The notes under the pieces were generated by a model. The model did no database searches and was not told the DNA's origin. It saw only the letters and a program-made list of their open reading frames with translations. This document shows positions 17,872-25,884 of a stretch of DNA of 64,000 nucleotides, piece after piece. Position 1 is the stretch's first letter; every line of letters begins with the position of its first letter. A program made the translations under genes and the position numbers. The stretch comes from Butyrivibrio hungatei NK4A153 (GTDB lineage Bacteria > Bacillota > Clostridia > Lachnospirales > Lachnospiraceae). The DNA is taken from positions 475,588 through 539,587 of the forward strand of contig NZ_AUJY01000001.1 of the NCBI RefSeq assembly GCF_000424465.1. The letters are read 5' to 3'.

Positions 17872-18339
17872 ATGATAATAAGAGATGCACAGAATAAAGA
17901 TATTCCGCAGCTTCTTGAGCTGTTATCTGAGGTGCTTGAGATTCATGCAAAGATAAAGCCGGATTACTTTGTATCCGGTTATACGAAGTATAGTGAAGCT
18001 GAGCTTGAGGCTATCCTTAAAGCTGAGGATGTGAAAGTATATGTTGCGGATGATGGCGGTAAAGTCCTTGGTTATGCGTTTTGCATGCTGCAGGAGACTT
18101 TGCATAAGCCTTTTGTTGTTTCTTTTAAATATATGTATATCGACGATCTTTGCGTTGATTCTGCGTGCAGAGGTAAAGGCATTGGCAAGAAGCTTTTTGC
18201 GCATGTCTGCAAGGAAGCAAAGGCACTTGGCTGCAGGGATATTACCCTTAACGTCTGGGAAGGCAATGACAGCGCCAGAGCTTTCTATGAGAGTCTTGGA
18301 ATGAAGGTGCAGAAGACTACTATGGAAATTACGCTTTGA
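17872..18339 (+). CDS. GNAT family N-acetyltransferase
   Basis: A 155-residue acetyl-CoA-dependent acetyltransferase. The acetyl-CoA loop is visible in VDSACRGKGIGKKLF (family Q/RxxGxG/A) at about residues 97-111, and the C-terminal part has the usual GNDSARAFYESLGM. The acceptor is unknown. Its ATG follows the GGAGGTGAAAT that overlaps the preceding gene's end, so translation is coupled. Confidence 0.9.
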   Translation: MIIRDAQNKDIPQLLELLSEVLEIHAKIKPDYFVSGYTKYSEAELEAILKAEDVKVYVADDGGKVLGYAFCMLQETLHKPFVVSFKYMYIDDLCVDSACRGKGIGKKLFAHVCKEAKALGCRDITLNVWEGNDSARAFYESLGMKVQKTTMEITL

Positions 18340-18478
18340 CTTTTGACCAGAAATGATCCTATTCAAAAGAGAAACGGAATAAAGCTAGGAGAAGTTTTCT
18401 TTGCACATCTTTATGATCACTATATTCTAAAGTATTACAACTATTTTCCTAAGCCATAGGAAGAGGAGGGCCAAGACC

Positions 18479-18817
18479 ATGAAGTTTGAAACAGTGTTAT
18501 CTAAGGTAAGAAAACTGGCTGAGAAGGCTGATGTCAGCAATGTGGATTTTCTTGCGGTGCAGGTCAATCTTACAGATACTGAACCTAACGTATTTTATGT
18601 TGAGGTCAAGGATCACAAGATCAACGTGGAGCCCTATGACTATCACGACAGAAACTGCGCAATTACTATCAAGTCTGATGATTTTAACAAGCTGATCTTC
18701 GGCAAACTTGATCCTGTTGCAGCATTTACAATTGGCAAGCTTAAGGTTGATGGTGATGTTGGAAAGGCTTTGGAATTTTCAAAGCTGCTTAAGAAACCAG
18801 GGTATAATGATGTGTAA
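18479..18817 (+). CDS. SCP2 sterol-binding domain protein
   Basis: A 112-residue single-domain protein of the SCP2 fold. The typical C-terminal strand-helix signature is seen: AITIKSDDFNKLIFGKLDP, then AFTIGKLKVDGDVGKAL. In bacteria these proteins are thought to bind a lipid-like ligand; no partner gene is visible here. GAGGAGGGCC lies just before the ATG. A terminator follows at 18822. Confidence 0.88.
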   Translation: MKFETVLSKVRKLAEKADVSNVDFLAVQVNLTDTEPNVFYVEVKDHKINVEPYDYHDRNCAITIKSDDFNKLIFGKLDPVAAFTIGKLKVDGDVGKALEFSKLLKKPGYNDV

Positions 18818-18821
18818 TAGC

Positions 18822-18858
18822 GCCTCTGACTTTTTGTGAAGTTAGGGGCTTGATTTTT
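18822..18858 (+). terminator. Intrinsic terminator after the SCP2 gene
   Basis: GCCTCTGAC (18822-18830) pairs with GTTAGGGGC (18841-18849), with wobbles, followed by TTGATTTTT. Confidence 0.65.
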
Positions 18859-18950
18859 AAGTTGAAATAAATGCAATAAAGATTGCATACAATTTAATAT
18901 TACAAAACAGAGAACAAGATAGATGAGTAAAGAAACGGAGGAAGCAGAAT

Positions 18951-19265
18951 ATGAACGGGACACTGAAAGTTTTGGAAACAAGGAGAAGCTGTAGAAATTT
19001 TAATCCGGATATTCCAACATATATTTATGATGGATCTCTTGTAATGGGAAATCTTATGAATGCCGCAGAGAGTCTCGGTGTTGCCAGCATCTGGATCCAC
19101 AGAGCAAAAGAAGAGTTTGATTCTGAGTTTGGAAAAGACCTCCTTAAGAAATTAGGAGTTGAAGGCAACTTCGAAGGAATCGGTCATTGTGCACTTGGCT
19201 ATGCTGCTGAGCCTGCTAAGGATGCTGCTCCCAGAAAAGAAAACTATGTTTACTACGTAGAATAA
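18951..19265 (+). pseudogene. Internally deleted nitroreductase family gene
   Basis: A 104-residue frame. Residues 1-20 match the start of FMN-dependent nitroreductases (TRRSCRNF) and residues 22-104 match their C-terminal half (YDGSLVMGNLMNAAESLG and RKENYVYYVE at the end). The roughly 65 residues normally in between, with part of the FMN pocket and the dimer core, are missing, and the reading frame is kept. An active enzyme is unlikely. The gene still has an AACGGAGGAAGC site. It could be translated as a short protein, but I see it as a remnant. Confidence 0.72.
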
Positions 19266-19278
19266 TAGAATAAAAAAA

Positions 19279-19319
19279 CGGATGCGTCCTGTCAAATATA
19301 GGAAAGCATCCGGTTTTTT
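19279..19319. terminator. Bidirectional terminator between convergent genes
   Basis: CGGATGC (19279-19285) and GCATCCG (19306-19312), with A-run before and T-run after, so the hairpin works for both the nitroreductase remnant and the chemoreceptor gene. Confidence 0.8.
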
Positions 19320-19324
19320 GTTTA

Positions 19325-21127
19325 TTAAAGTGAGAATTTGGAAACGAACTCCTGCAGGTCTTGTGCATTGCTGGCAAGTTTATCGGAAGCTTCTGCAACT
19401 TCATGCGAAGAAGCGGTTTGTTCCTGTGAAGCGGCGGAAACGTTCTGGGTTTCATCTGCAACGCTGGCGCTCATATCCTCTATCTTGCTGATGTTACTTG
19501 CAATGGTGTCGGTGCCTTCAGAAAGCTGGTTGACAATTTCACTCATTCTTTCTGATTGCTCGGAGATTGAGTATACCATATCTACGATATTGTTGAAGGT
19601 ATTTCCTGCGTCGTTGACGGTTTCTGTTCCGGATACAACGTCCTGAGCACCCTGACGCATTGAAGAAACAGCTTCGTCGGAGTTGTGCATTATTTCATCA
19701 ATCAGTTCCGTGATCTTTGAAGCAGCTTCATTGGACTGGTCGGCAAGCTTGCTGATCTCGCTGGCAACAACCGCGAAACCTTTACCCATTTCTCCGGCTC
19801 TTGCAGCTTCTATGCTGGCATTGAGGGAAAGAAGATTGGTCTGGCTTGCTATTTCTGCTATGGTATCAACAAAAGTGTCGATATTCTTGAGCTGATCGCC
19901 TAAGGCTTCTACTACAGAGGCAGTGCTTTCCACGGAATTTTTGATTGAACTCATCATATTTGTAGCATTGGTCATGTCAGAAGCACCCTTGGTAGCAGCT
20001 TCATTAGTGGTTTTTATCATTTCAGTGGTCTTGTTGATCGCATCCTGGAATTCCTGCATGTTATTTACAAATGCCTGTGTTTCGTTACTTGCTTCCGCTA
20101 CAGAGGTTATCTGTCCGGAACATGACTCGGCAACTGAAGTGCAGGAGGTAGCAACCATTTCACTGGCTTTCGCGGATTGCGAAGCGCTTGATGAAAGCTC
20201 TTCAGATGCTGATGCTACGTAAGATGTTGTGTCAGAGATTTTTAGCATAAGTTCTCTTATGTTGTTGTGCATAAGGTCAAGTGCCTTTGCAATCTGTCCG
20301 ATTTCATTGTTCTCTCTGGCAGGAAGCGCTCGGACGCTATTCATTTCTTTATTATCAGAAAAATCATTATTGGACATTCTGACCATCTGGCTTGTAGCAA
20401 GTTTAATGGGAGTGGTAATTCTTTTTCCCATATAAGCAGCGATGGCAATTCCGATGAGCAAAAGAATTATCATGGTAATAATGCTGTTTCTGATGGTGGC
20501 TGCAAGTGCTTTGCCGGATTCCGTTGTATATTCGCTCTTAAGCGTATCGATATAATCAACCCATACGCCGGTGCCCATAACCCAGTCAAAAGGCTCGAAA
20601 TATGCTGTATAGTTGATCTTGGGAAGAGGCTCGGTTTCATTGGGCTTAGCAAACATAAGATTTGTGTAACCGCCTCCGGACTGCATACCATTTTTTATCA
20701 TTTCCTGGATAAAGTACGTCCCGTTAGGGTCAACGCTGTCCCATCTTGACTGTCCTTCAGTATCTCGGCCTAAAAGAACCACGTTAATGCCTTCAGAAGT
20801 ATCAACCCAAAAGTAGCCTGATCCATCATTATACTTTAGCTCTCTGATGATATTGGCAGCTTCTAATTTAGCTTCTTCCAGAGACATTGTACCGGCTTGA
20901 GATCTGTCATACATAACCTGACAAATGCTCATGGCTTCCTGAGTTTCATTTTTTAGCTCAGACATAATATCTTCCCTAAGCCTGTTCTCGTAGGCCTGTG
21001 CCTGGGAAGCATTGGTCTTGATGGTGCTGTACATATTAAAACCGGCGATGGAAAAAGCAGTGATCACTACTGCAAGGATGATAGATCCGACGATAGGTAA
21101 CATCAAAGAACCGCTTTTTTTCTCCAT
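19325..21127 (-). CDS. Methyl-accepting chemotaxis protein with extracellular Cache domain
   Basis: A 600-residue transmembrane chemoreceptor. It has a short Lys-rich N-terminus, a first membrane helix at about 9-30, an extracellular sCache-type sensor of about 160 residues with a segment ending [12 protein letters not shown], a second helix at about 207-228, a HAMP linker beginning GKRITTPIK, and a long coiled-coil signalling region. Its conserved tip, [20 protein letters not shown], binds CheA and CheW. No CheR-binding pentapeptide ends the protein. The ATG at 21127 with AAAGGA upstream is chosen over a start 11 codons earlier. No other chemotaxis gene is present in the window. Confidence 0.95.
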   Translation of the reverse strand: MEKKSGSLMLPIVGSIILAVVITAFSIAGFNMYSTIKTNASQAQAYENRLREDIMSELKNETQEAMSICQVMYDRSQAGTMSLEEAKLEAANIIRELKYNDGSGYFWVDTSEGINVVLLGRDTEGQSRWDSVDPNGTYFIQEMIKNGMQSGGGYTNLMFAKPNETEPLPKINYTAYFEPFDWVMGTGVWVDYIDTLKSEYTTESGKALAATIRNSIITMIILLLIGIAIAAYMGKRITTPIKLATSQMVRMSNNDFSDNKEMNSVRALPARENNEIGQIAKALDLMHNNIRELMLKISDTTSYVASASEELSSSASQSAKASEMVATSCTSVAESCSGQITSVAEASNETQAFVNNMQEFQDAINKTTEMIKTTNEAATKGASDMTNATNMMSSIKNSVESTASVVEALGDQLKNIDTFVDTIAEIASQTNLLSLNASIEAARAGEMGKGFAVVASEISKLADQSNEAASKITELIDEIMHNSDEAVSSMRQGAQDVVSGTETVNDAGNTFNNIVDMVYSISEQSERMSEIVNQLSEGTDTIASNISKIEDMSASVADETQNVSAASQEQTASSHEVAEASDKLASNAQDLQEFVSKFSL

Positions 21128-21327
21128 AAGAACGTCCTTTCTTTTGAATAATGTTATCACAATATCGTTATCTCTTATTAGACTATATCATCAATGTGAT
21201 AACCGGTAAATGTAAATTTGTTAATAATTCATAAAATAATCGCAATAATGATGGAGACTGGCAATTACATGATAAAATATATTATGGAAAACAGTTTCTT
21301 TGTTGTCTTATACAGAAGGTGGCTCTC

Positions 21328-22695
21328 TTGGAAAAATACAGGTATAGTGATGAAGAACTAAATCTATTGGAAAGTAGCCCGATTCCCTTTGCAATTTACC
21401 AGTGTATTGATGGGAAAGTGGTTACAATAGTCATGTCTGAAGGCTTTTTGGAGCTTTCAGGATATGAGGATGTGGATAAAAAAGAAATCTATAATTTTGT
21501 AAATGACGACATATATCGTAATGTACATCCTGATGATCTGTCTTCTATAGTTGAGGCTGTAAATTGCTTTTTGGCAGAAGGCGGCGTATTTGATGTGATC
21601 TACAGGCAAAAAAAGGATGGAGAATACAGGGTAGTCCATTCATATGGCAGGCACATTTACAAAGAAGACGGCACAAGACTTGCTTTTGTCTGGTACACGG
21701 ATCAGGGAGCTTTTGTTGGAGAAAGTATAAATGAAAATGAGGATATTTCAGCAGAATATGCGAGGCTTCAGCAGGAGAATGAGCGTCTTAGGAAAGAGGC
21801 TGATGCAAGCCGAAAGATAATGAGCCTTAAGAAATCGCTTTCAGATCTTTTGACCAATATGCCGGCCATGACATTTTCAAAAGATGTAGACACAGGGAAA
21901 TATCTTGCTTGTAATCAAGCCTTTACCGAGTATGCAAATAAAGAAACTCCGGAAGGTGTTGTAGGGCTGACTGATTTAGAGATTTTTGACGAAGAGACTG
22001 ATATTCATTTTATAGAGGATGATAAGAAAGCTCTTGCGATGGATGGACCGTATATTTTCTATGAGGACGTGCCTGATGCGGCCGGCAATCCGAGACAGTT
22101 TCAGACAACAAAGCTTAAATTTACAGATGATACCGGAAGGGAATGCTTGTTAGGTCTGTGTCAGGATGTGACTGATGCTATGCGCATTAAACGTGAATAT
22201 ACGGAGAAGCTTGCGCTTGTGCAGAATATGGCTGAGATTGATTCGCTTACAGGCATCAAGAACAAGAATGCATATAAGGTAAGAGAGAGTATCATGAATC
22301 AGAGAATTCAGGAGCAGCGTCAGCCTGAGTTCGCTATTGTGGTTTTGGATGTAAATGATCTTAAGAAAATTAATGATACTGAAGGGCATGAAGCCGGTGA
22401 TAAATATATATGTGATGCGTGTGACATAATCTGCAATATTTTTAAGCGCAGCCCTGTTTACAGAATAGGCGGCGATGAATTTGTGGTTATTTCGCAGGAT
22501 GAGGACTATGCTCGTAGTGAGGAACTTGTAGATGTAATTGCACGGCATAACAAGGATGCTCTTATAAACGGCGGAGTAGTCGTTGCCTGTGGTATGGCAA
22601 AATATGACCAACAAGATTGTGTGGCTGCAGTATTTGAAATTGCAGACAAAAGAATGTATGAAAACAAGAAGAGCTTGAAGATGCGTAGGTCATAG
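21328..22695 (+). CDS. PAS-PAS-GGDEF diguanylate cyclase
   Basis: A protein of about 455 residues that should make cyclic di-GMP. An N-terminal PAS-like domain (about residues 8-125) is followed by a coiled coil (about 147-170), a second PAS domain (about 175-285) and a GGDEF domain whose active-site loop GGDEF is intact and encoded at 22468-22482. The RxxD inhibitory site expected five residues before it is absent, so product inhibition through the usual I-site is unlikely. A GTG at 21319 is possible, but it overlaps the AGAAGGTGG ribosome site; the TTG at 21328 fits better. It is divergent from the chemoreceptor gene. Confidence 0.9.
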   Translation: MEKYRYSDEELNLLESSPIPFAIYQCIDGKVVTIVMSEGFLELSGYEDVDKKEIYNFVNDDIYRNVHPDDLSSIVEAVNCFLAEGGVFDVIYRQKKDGEYRVVHSYGRHIYKEDGTRLAFVWYTDQGAFVGESINENEDISAEYARLQQENERLRKEADASRKIMSLKKSLSDLLTNMPAMTFSKDVDTGKYLACNQAFTEYANKETPEGVVGLTDLEIFDEETDIHFIEDDKKALAMDGPYIFYEDVPDAAGNPRQFQTTKLKFTDDTGRECLLGLCQDVTDAMRIKREYTEKLALVQNMAEIDSLTGIKNKNAYKVRESIMNQRIQEQRQPEFAIVVLDVNDLKKINDTEGHEAGDKYICDACDIICNIFKRSPVYRIGGDEFVVISQDEDYARSEELVDVIARHNKDALINGGVVVACGMAKYDQQDCVAAVFEIADKRMYENKKSLKMRRS

Positions 22696-22751
22696 AGGGA
22701 TAAAAAGTTATATGCTGTAAATTAGCAGTGTTTATTTACGGGTGAATTAAC

Positions 22752-22780
22752 TTGTGATTTTTCTGGAAGAGTTTTATACT
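22752..22780 (+). promoter_or_regulatory. Promoter of the toxin-antitoxin pair
   Basis: TTGTGA (22752-22757) and TATACT (22775-22780) with a 17-base spacer, 47 bases before the antitoxin ATG. Confidence 0.6.
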
Positions 22781-22826
22781 AAAAGTTAGAGTTATATATA
22801 TTGTAGTAGATAGGAGGTTATTTAAC

Positions 22827-23087
22827 ATGCCAGCTATTATGCCTATTTCCGATCTTAGAAATTATACAGATGTACTTAAAGAAGTTGATTCAAGTAGTAG
22901 AGTATACCTTACCAGAAATGGTAGAGGTGCTTATGCAATAATGACTGTGGAGGAAGCAGATGAACTTGATCGCTTAAGGACTCTTCATAATGTATTAGGT
23001 AATCTTAAGAAGGCTGAAATGCGTTCGAATCGAGAAGGTTGGGTTAGTGATGAAGAAATGCAGAAAGTGATGGGACTTGACGATTGA
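22827..23087 (+). CDS. Phd/YefM-family antitoxin
   Basis: An 86-residue protein with the Phd/YefM DNA-binding fold: SDLRNYTDVLKEVDSSSRVYL at residues 8-28, then NGRGAYAIMTVEEAD. Antitoxins of this kind bind their own promoter and cover the toxin with their C-terminus. TAGGAGG lies eight bases before the ATG. The next gene starts inside the stop codon, as is usual for these pairs. Confidence 0.92.
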   Translation: MPAIMPISDLRNYTDVLKEVDSSSRVYLTRNGRGAYAIMTVEEADELDRLRTLHNVLGNLKKAEMRSNREGWVSDEEMQKVMGLDD

Positions 23088-23431
23088 AGGCATTACGTTA
23101 TTCTCAGGATTATAAAGAAAAGATTATAGAAATGCGGAAGTACATTGACTCGTATTTTGGAGAAGCAAAAAGGAAAGAAGTATTCGCAAAAATAAATGGC
23201 AGAATCCATGAAGTCAAGGAAAATGAAAATATAGGAATATCTGTCAAAAATATGTTTGGAATCGATACTGATTACTATTTTATTTATGTTGCAAAGAATT
23301 ATATTTTCTACAGGATTGATGATAATCAGATATATATTGTGAATATTTATGATGAACGTGAAGATTATATGTGGAAATTGTTTGGAATAAAAACGACTTC
23401 TCAAGAAACAGAAGAATATTGGGGCGAATAA
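23084..23431 (+). CDS. RelE/ParE-superfamily toxin
   Basis: A 115-residue protein with the RelE/ParE layout: an N-terminal alpha-hairpin (YSQDYKEKIIEMRKYI), then beta-strands with DYYFIYVAKNYIFYRIDDN and IVNIYDEREDY. Whether it cleaves mRNA or poisons gyrase cannot be told. It begins at a TTG that overlaps the antitoxin TGA by four bases, so its synthesis depends on antitoxin translation. Confidence 0.87.
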   Translation: MKALRYSQDYKEKIIEMRKYIDSYFGEAKRKEVFAKINGRIHEVKENENIGISVKNMFGIDTDYYFIYVAKNYIFYRIDDNQIYIVNIYDEREDYMWKLFGIKTTSQETEEYWGE

Positions 23432-23551
23432 TTAGTGTCACATTTTGGCGTGATAGGATATGGAATGGATATCTTAATCACGCTATTTATACATATATAG
23501 GGAATTTTTGATGGATTATAAGCAGAAGATTCATACCACTAGGCGATACTT

Positions 23552-25723
23552 ATGGACAAACCAAATTTCAAAGATTTAAAGAAGTTAATAAACGCAATTG
23601 ATGATGCAAATGCGGCATTTAAAAATATCTATAATGACCGGACGCTGCAGGAAAGTAATATCAAGCAGATTTGCAATAAGATCGCAGGAATTGAGGCTCG
23701 GAAGGAGCTTTTTAACATTCCTGTGGATGAGCTAAAAAAAGCAAGAGCAGGCATTCGTGTTCAGGCACTTGTGGATGCAGGTTATACGAGTCTGGGACAG
23801 CTGGCAAAAGCTACTGACTATGAAATACAGTCTCTTGACGGCATAGGAGAAAAGCAGACAGAGGCTATAAGAAATGTCGTTACTGAATTTGCCAATAGTT
23901 TGGCGTCAAGAGTGACAATCCGTCTTGATCCGGATGATAAGTCTGAAAATGCAGACGACAATGCTGAGCTTATTACAGAACTTGCTAATTATCTTAATAG
24001 CGAAAAAGTAAGAAGAGATGTTTCGGAAGGTTCATCAAATCTTGATGATTATGCTCAGAGGATAAAGAACAGCGGGATGATAAGAAACGGGTTCCACTGG
24101 ATCTTTTCCTCAGGTGTTTCTAAGCAGAATACCGTGACTATGGCTGAAGACATATATGAGTTTGTGAGTAGCTCTTTCTTTGATAATATGCTTCATGCCA
24201 TTAATCAGTATCAGGAAGCATCTCATACAACTAAGGTTGCGGCCATGGAGGCTTTTAACAGGAATAGCGCTGAATTCTATGTGCTGCTGGAGAGCCTTGG
24301 CAATATGACCGGCAACAAGCCTTTTGTATATGACAGTATTCCGGCGCAGCTTGCAGAAGAGATAAATAAAACAGCTCTTAATTTGGATGGATTTAGTGGA
24401 TCGCTTAGGGCTTATCAGATATTTGGAGCAAAATATATTTTACATCAGAAGAAGGTTCTTCTTGGCGATGAGATGGGACTTGGAAAGACAATCCAGGCCA
24501 TTGCTGCAATGGCTCATATACAGGTGACGCAGCAAAAGAAATGTTATTTTCTGATCGTTTGTCCTGCCAGCGTGCTTATAAACTGGGCAAGGGAACTAAA
24601 GAAATTTAGCAGGATAGAGGCTTTTATTATACATGGTCAGACACTTGAAGATTCTTTTGAAAGATGGCAGGATAATGGCGGTGCTGCAATAACCAACTAC
24701 GAGTCCATGGGAAAGATTGTAGATCGCATAGATAATCACATGTCTCTTTCTATGTTGGTTATAGATGAAGCGCATTACATGAAGAATCCGGATGCCAAAA
24801 GAACTATGTACATCAGAAGGCTTGATAACGAGTCGGAGAGAATTCTTTTGATGACAGGAACGCCGCTTGAAAACAGCGTTGACGAGATGTGCAACCTGAT
24901 TGATTTTGTTCGGCCCGATATGACAGAACAGGTAAAGGCACTGGCAAATATCAGTCACTTGCCGCAGTTTAAAGAAAGCTTGGCACCGGTATATATCAGA
25001 AGAACAAGGCAGCAGGTTCTCAAGGAACTTCCGGAAATCGCACAGGAACAGGAGTGGTGCAGCCTTACAGATACAGATAAAGACACCTATAAAGATGCGA
25101 TTGTAAGTGGAAGATTCTCCGATATGAGAAGGGTTTCTTTTCTTCAGGATGACATGACTACATCATCAAAGTGCATGCGACTTCTGGAACTTCTTGATCA
25201 GGCAGAAAGTGAAGGAAGAAAGGTTATCATATATTCTTTCTTTAGAGAAACAATATCTAAAGTCAGTGATCTTCTTGGAAGAAGATGCATAGGTGTGATC
25301 AGCGGAGACACTAAGATGAGTACAAGGCAGTTTCTTGTGGATAAGCTGGGCGAGGCTCCCGGAGGAAGCGCTCTTGTTAGCCAGATAATTGCAGGGGGCG
25401 TCGGATTAAATATTCAGGCTGCCAGTATAGTGGTGTTTTGCGAACCACAGATTAAACCGTCTTTGGAAAGCCAGGCCCTTTCAAGAGTGTACAGAATGGG
25501 ACAGGTCAGAAACGTGCTTGTATACAGGCTGTTATGCCCTGATACTATAGATGATGAGATGATGCTGATCCTTGATGAGAAACAGACAGAATTTGATAAC
25601 TATGCTGATGAGTCCGTAGTTGCAGGCGCTTTCGATAACATAATGGACAAGGAATGGATTACTAAAGTAATTGAAAAAGAAAGACAAAAATATTTACCCG
25701 CTAGTTTTTCAAATTTTATATGA
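23552..25723 (+). CDS. SNF2-family helicase-like ATPase with N-terminal HhH segment
   Basis: A 723-residue DNA translocase-like protein. Residues 1-280 are mostly helical, with a helix-hairpin-helix-like stretch at about 75-112 (DGIGEKQTEAIRNVV). The SNF2 core follows: Walker A GDEMGLGKT at 305-313, the DEAH box in VIDEAHYMKN, TGTPLEN, and a C-terminal lobe ending with SQALSRVYRMGQVRNV. It is not RapA, being shorter and lacking its Tudor-like domains. No methylase or nuclease partner is nearby. Spacing to the toxin gene is 120 bases, so co-transcription is possible. Its job is unknown. Confidence 0.88.
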   Translation: MDKPNFKDLKKLINAIDDANAAFKNIYNDRTLQESNIKQICNKIAGIEARKELFNIPVDELKKARAGIRVQALVDAGYTSLGQLAKATDYEIQSLDGIGEKQTEAIRNVVTEFANSLASRVTIRLDPDDKSENADDNAELITELANYLNSEKVRRDVSEGSSNLDDYAQRIKNSGMIRNGFHWIFSSGVSKQNTVTMAEDIYEFVSSSFFDNMLHAINQYQEASHTTKVAAMEAFNRNSAEFYVLLESLGNMTGNKPFVYDSIPAQLAEEINKTALNLDGFSGSLRAYQIFGAKYILHQKKVLLGDEMGLGKTIQAIAAMAHIQVTQQKKCYFLIVCPASVLINWARELKKFSRIEAFIIHGQTLEDSFERWQDNGGAAITNYESMGKIVDRIDNHMSLSMLVIDEAHYMKNPDAKRTMYIRRLDNESERILLMTGTPLENSVDEMCNLIDFVRPDMTEQVKALANISHLPQFKESLAPVYIRRTRQQVLKELPEIAQEQEWCSLTDTDKDTYKDAIVSGRFSDMRRVSFLQDDMTTSSKCMRLLELLDQAESEGRKVIIYSFFRETISKVSDLLGRRCIGVISGDTKMSTRQFLVDKLGEAPGGSALVSQIIAGGVGLNIQAASIVVFCEPQIKPSLESQALSRVYRMGQVRNVLVYRLLCPDTIDDEMMLILDEKQTEFDNYADESVVAGAFDNIMDKEWITKVIEKERQKYLPASFSNFI

Positions 25724-25756
25724 TTCTATTTTCTTCATAAATAAAACGTTGCTACA

Positions 25757-25866
25757 CAACAACTATTTGTTGATGGTTATCAAAAAGCCCGTATTTTAAA
25801 ATATTTCTATGGCAAATTTTTTTAAACGATGGTTATCGGCATATGGCAGAACTAAAAAATATGCCG
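25757..25866 (+). promoter_or_regulatory. Leader of the flavoenzyme gene with small dyads
   Basis: This stretch holds a CAACAA-N4-TTGTTG dyad (25757-25772), two copies of GATGGTTATC (25772-25781 and 25828-25837), and a CGGCATAT/ATATGCCG hairpin (25837-25844, 25859-25866) just before the ribosome site. They may be regulator sites, but no factor can be assigned. Confidence 0.35.
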
Positions 25867-25884
25867 GATAATAAGGAGGTTTCA

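Noticed and set aside
18401..18428. Promoter TTGCAC...TATTCT before the SCP2 gene
   Set aside because: Hexamers are weak and spacing is 16 or 14 depending on register; not strong enough to list.
21152..21203. Sigma-28 promoter for the chemoreceptor
   Set aside because: No TAAA/GCCGATAA pair was found; only a loose TTATCAC/GTGATAA symmetry is present.
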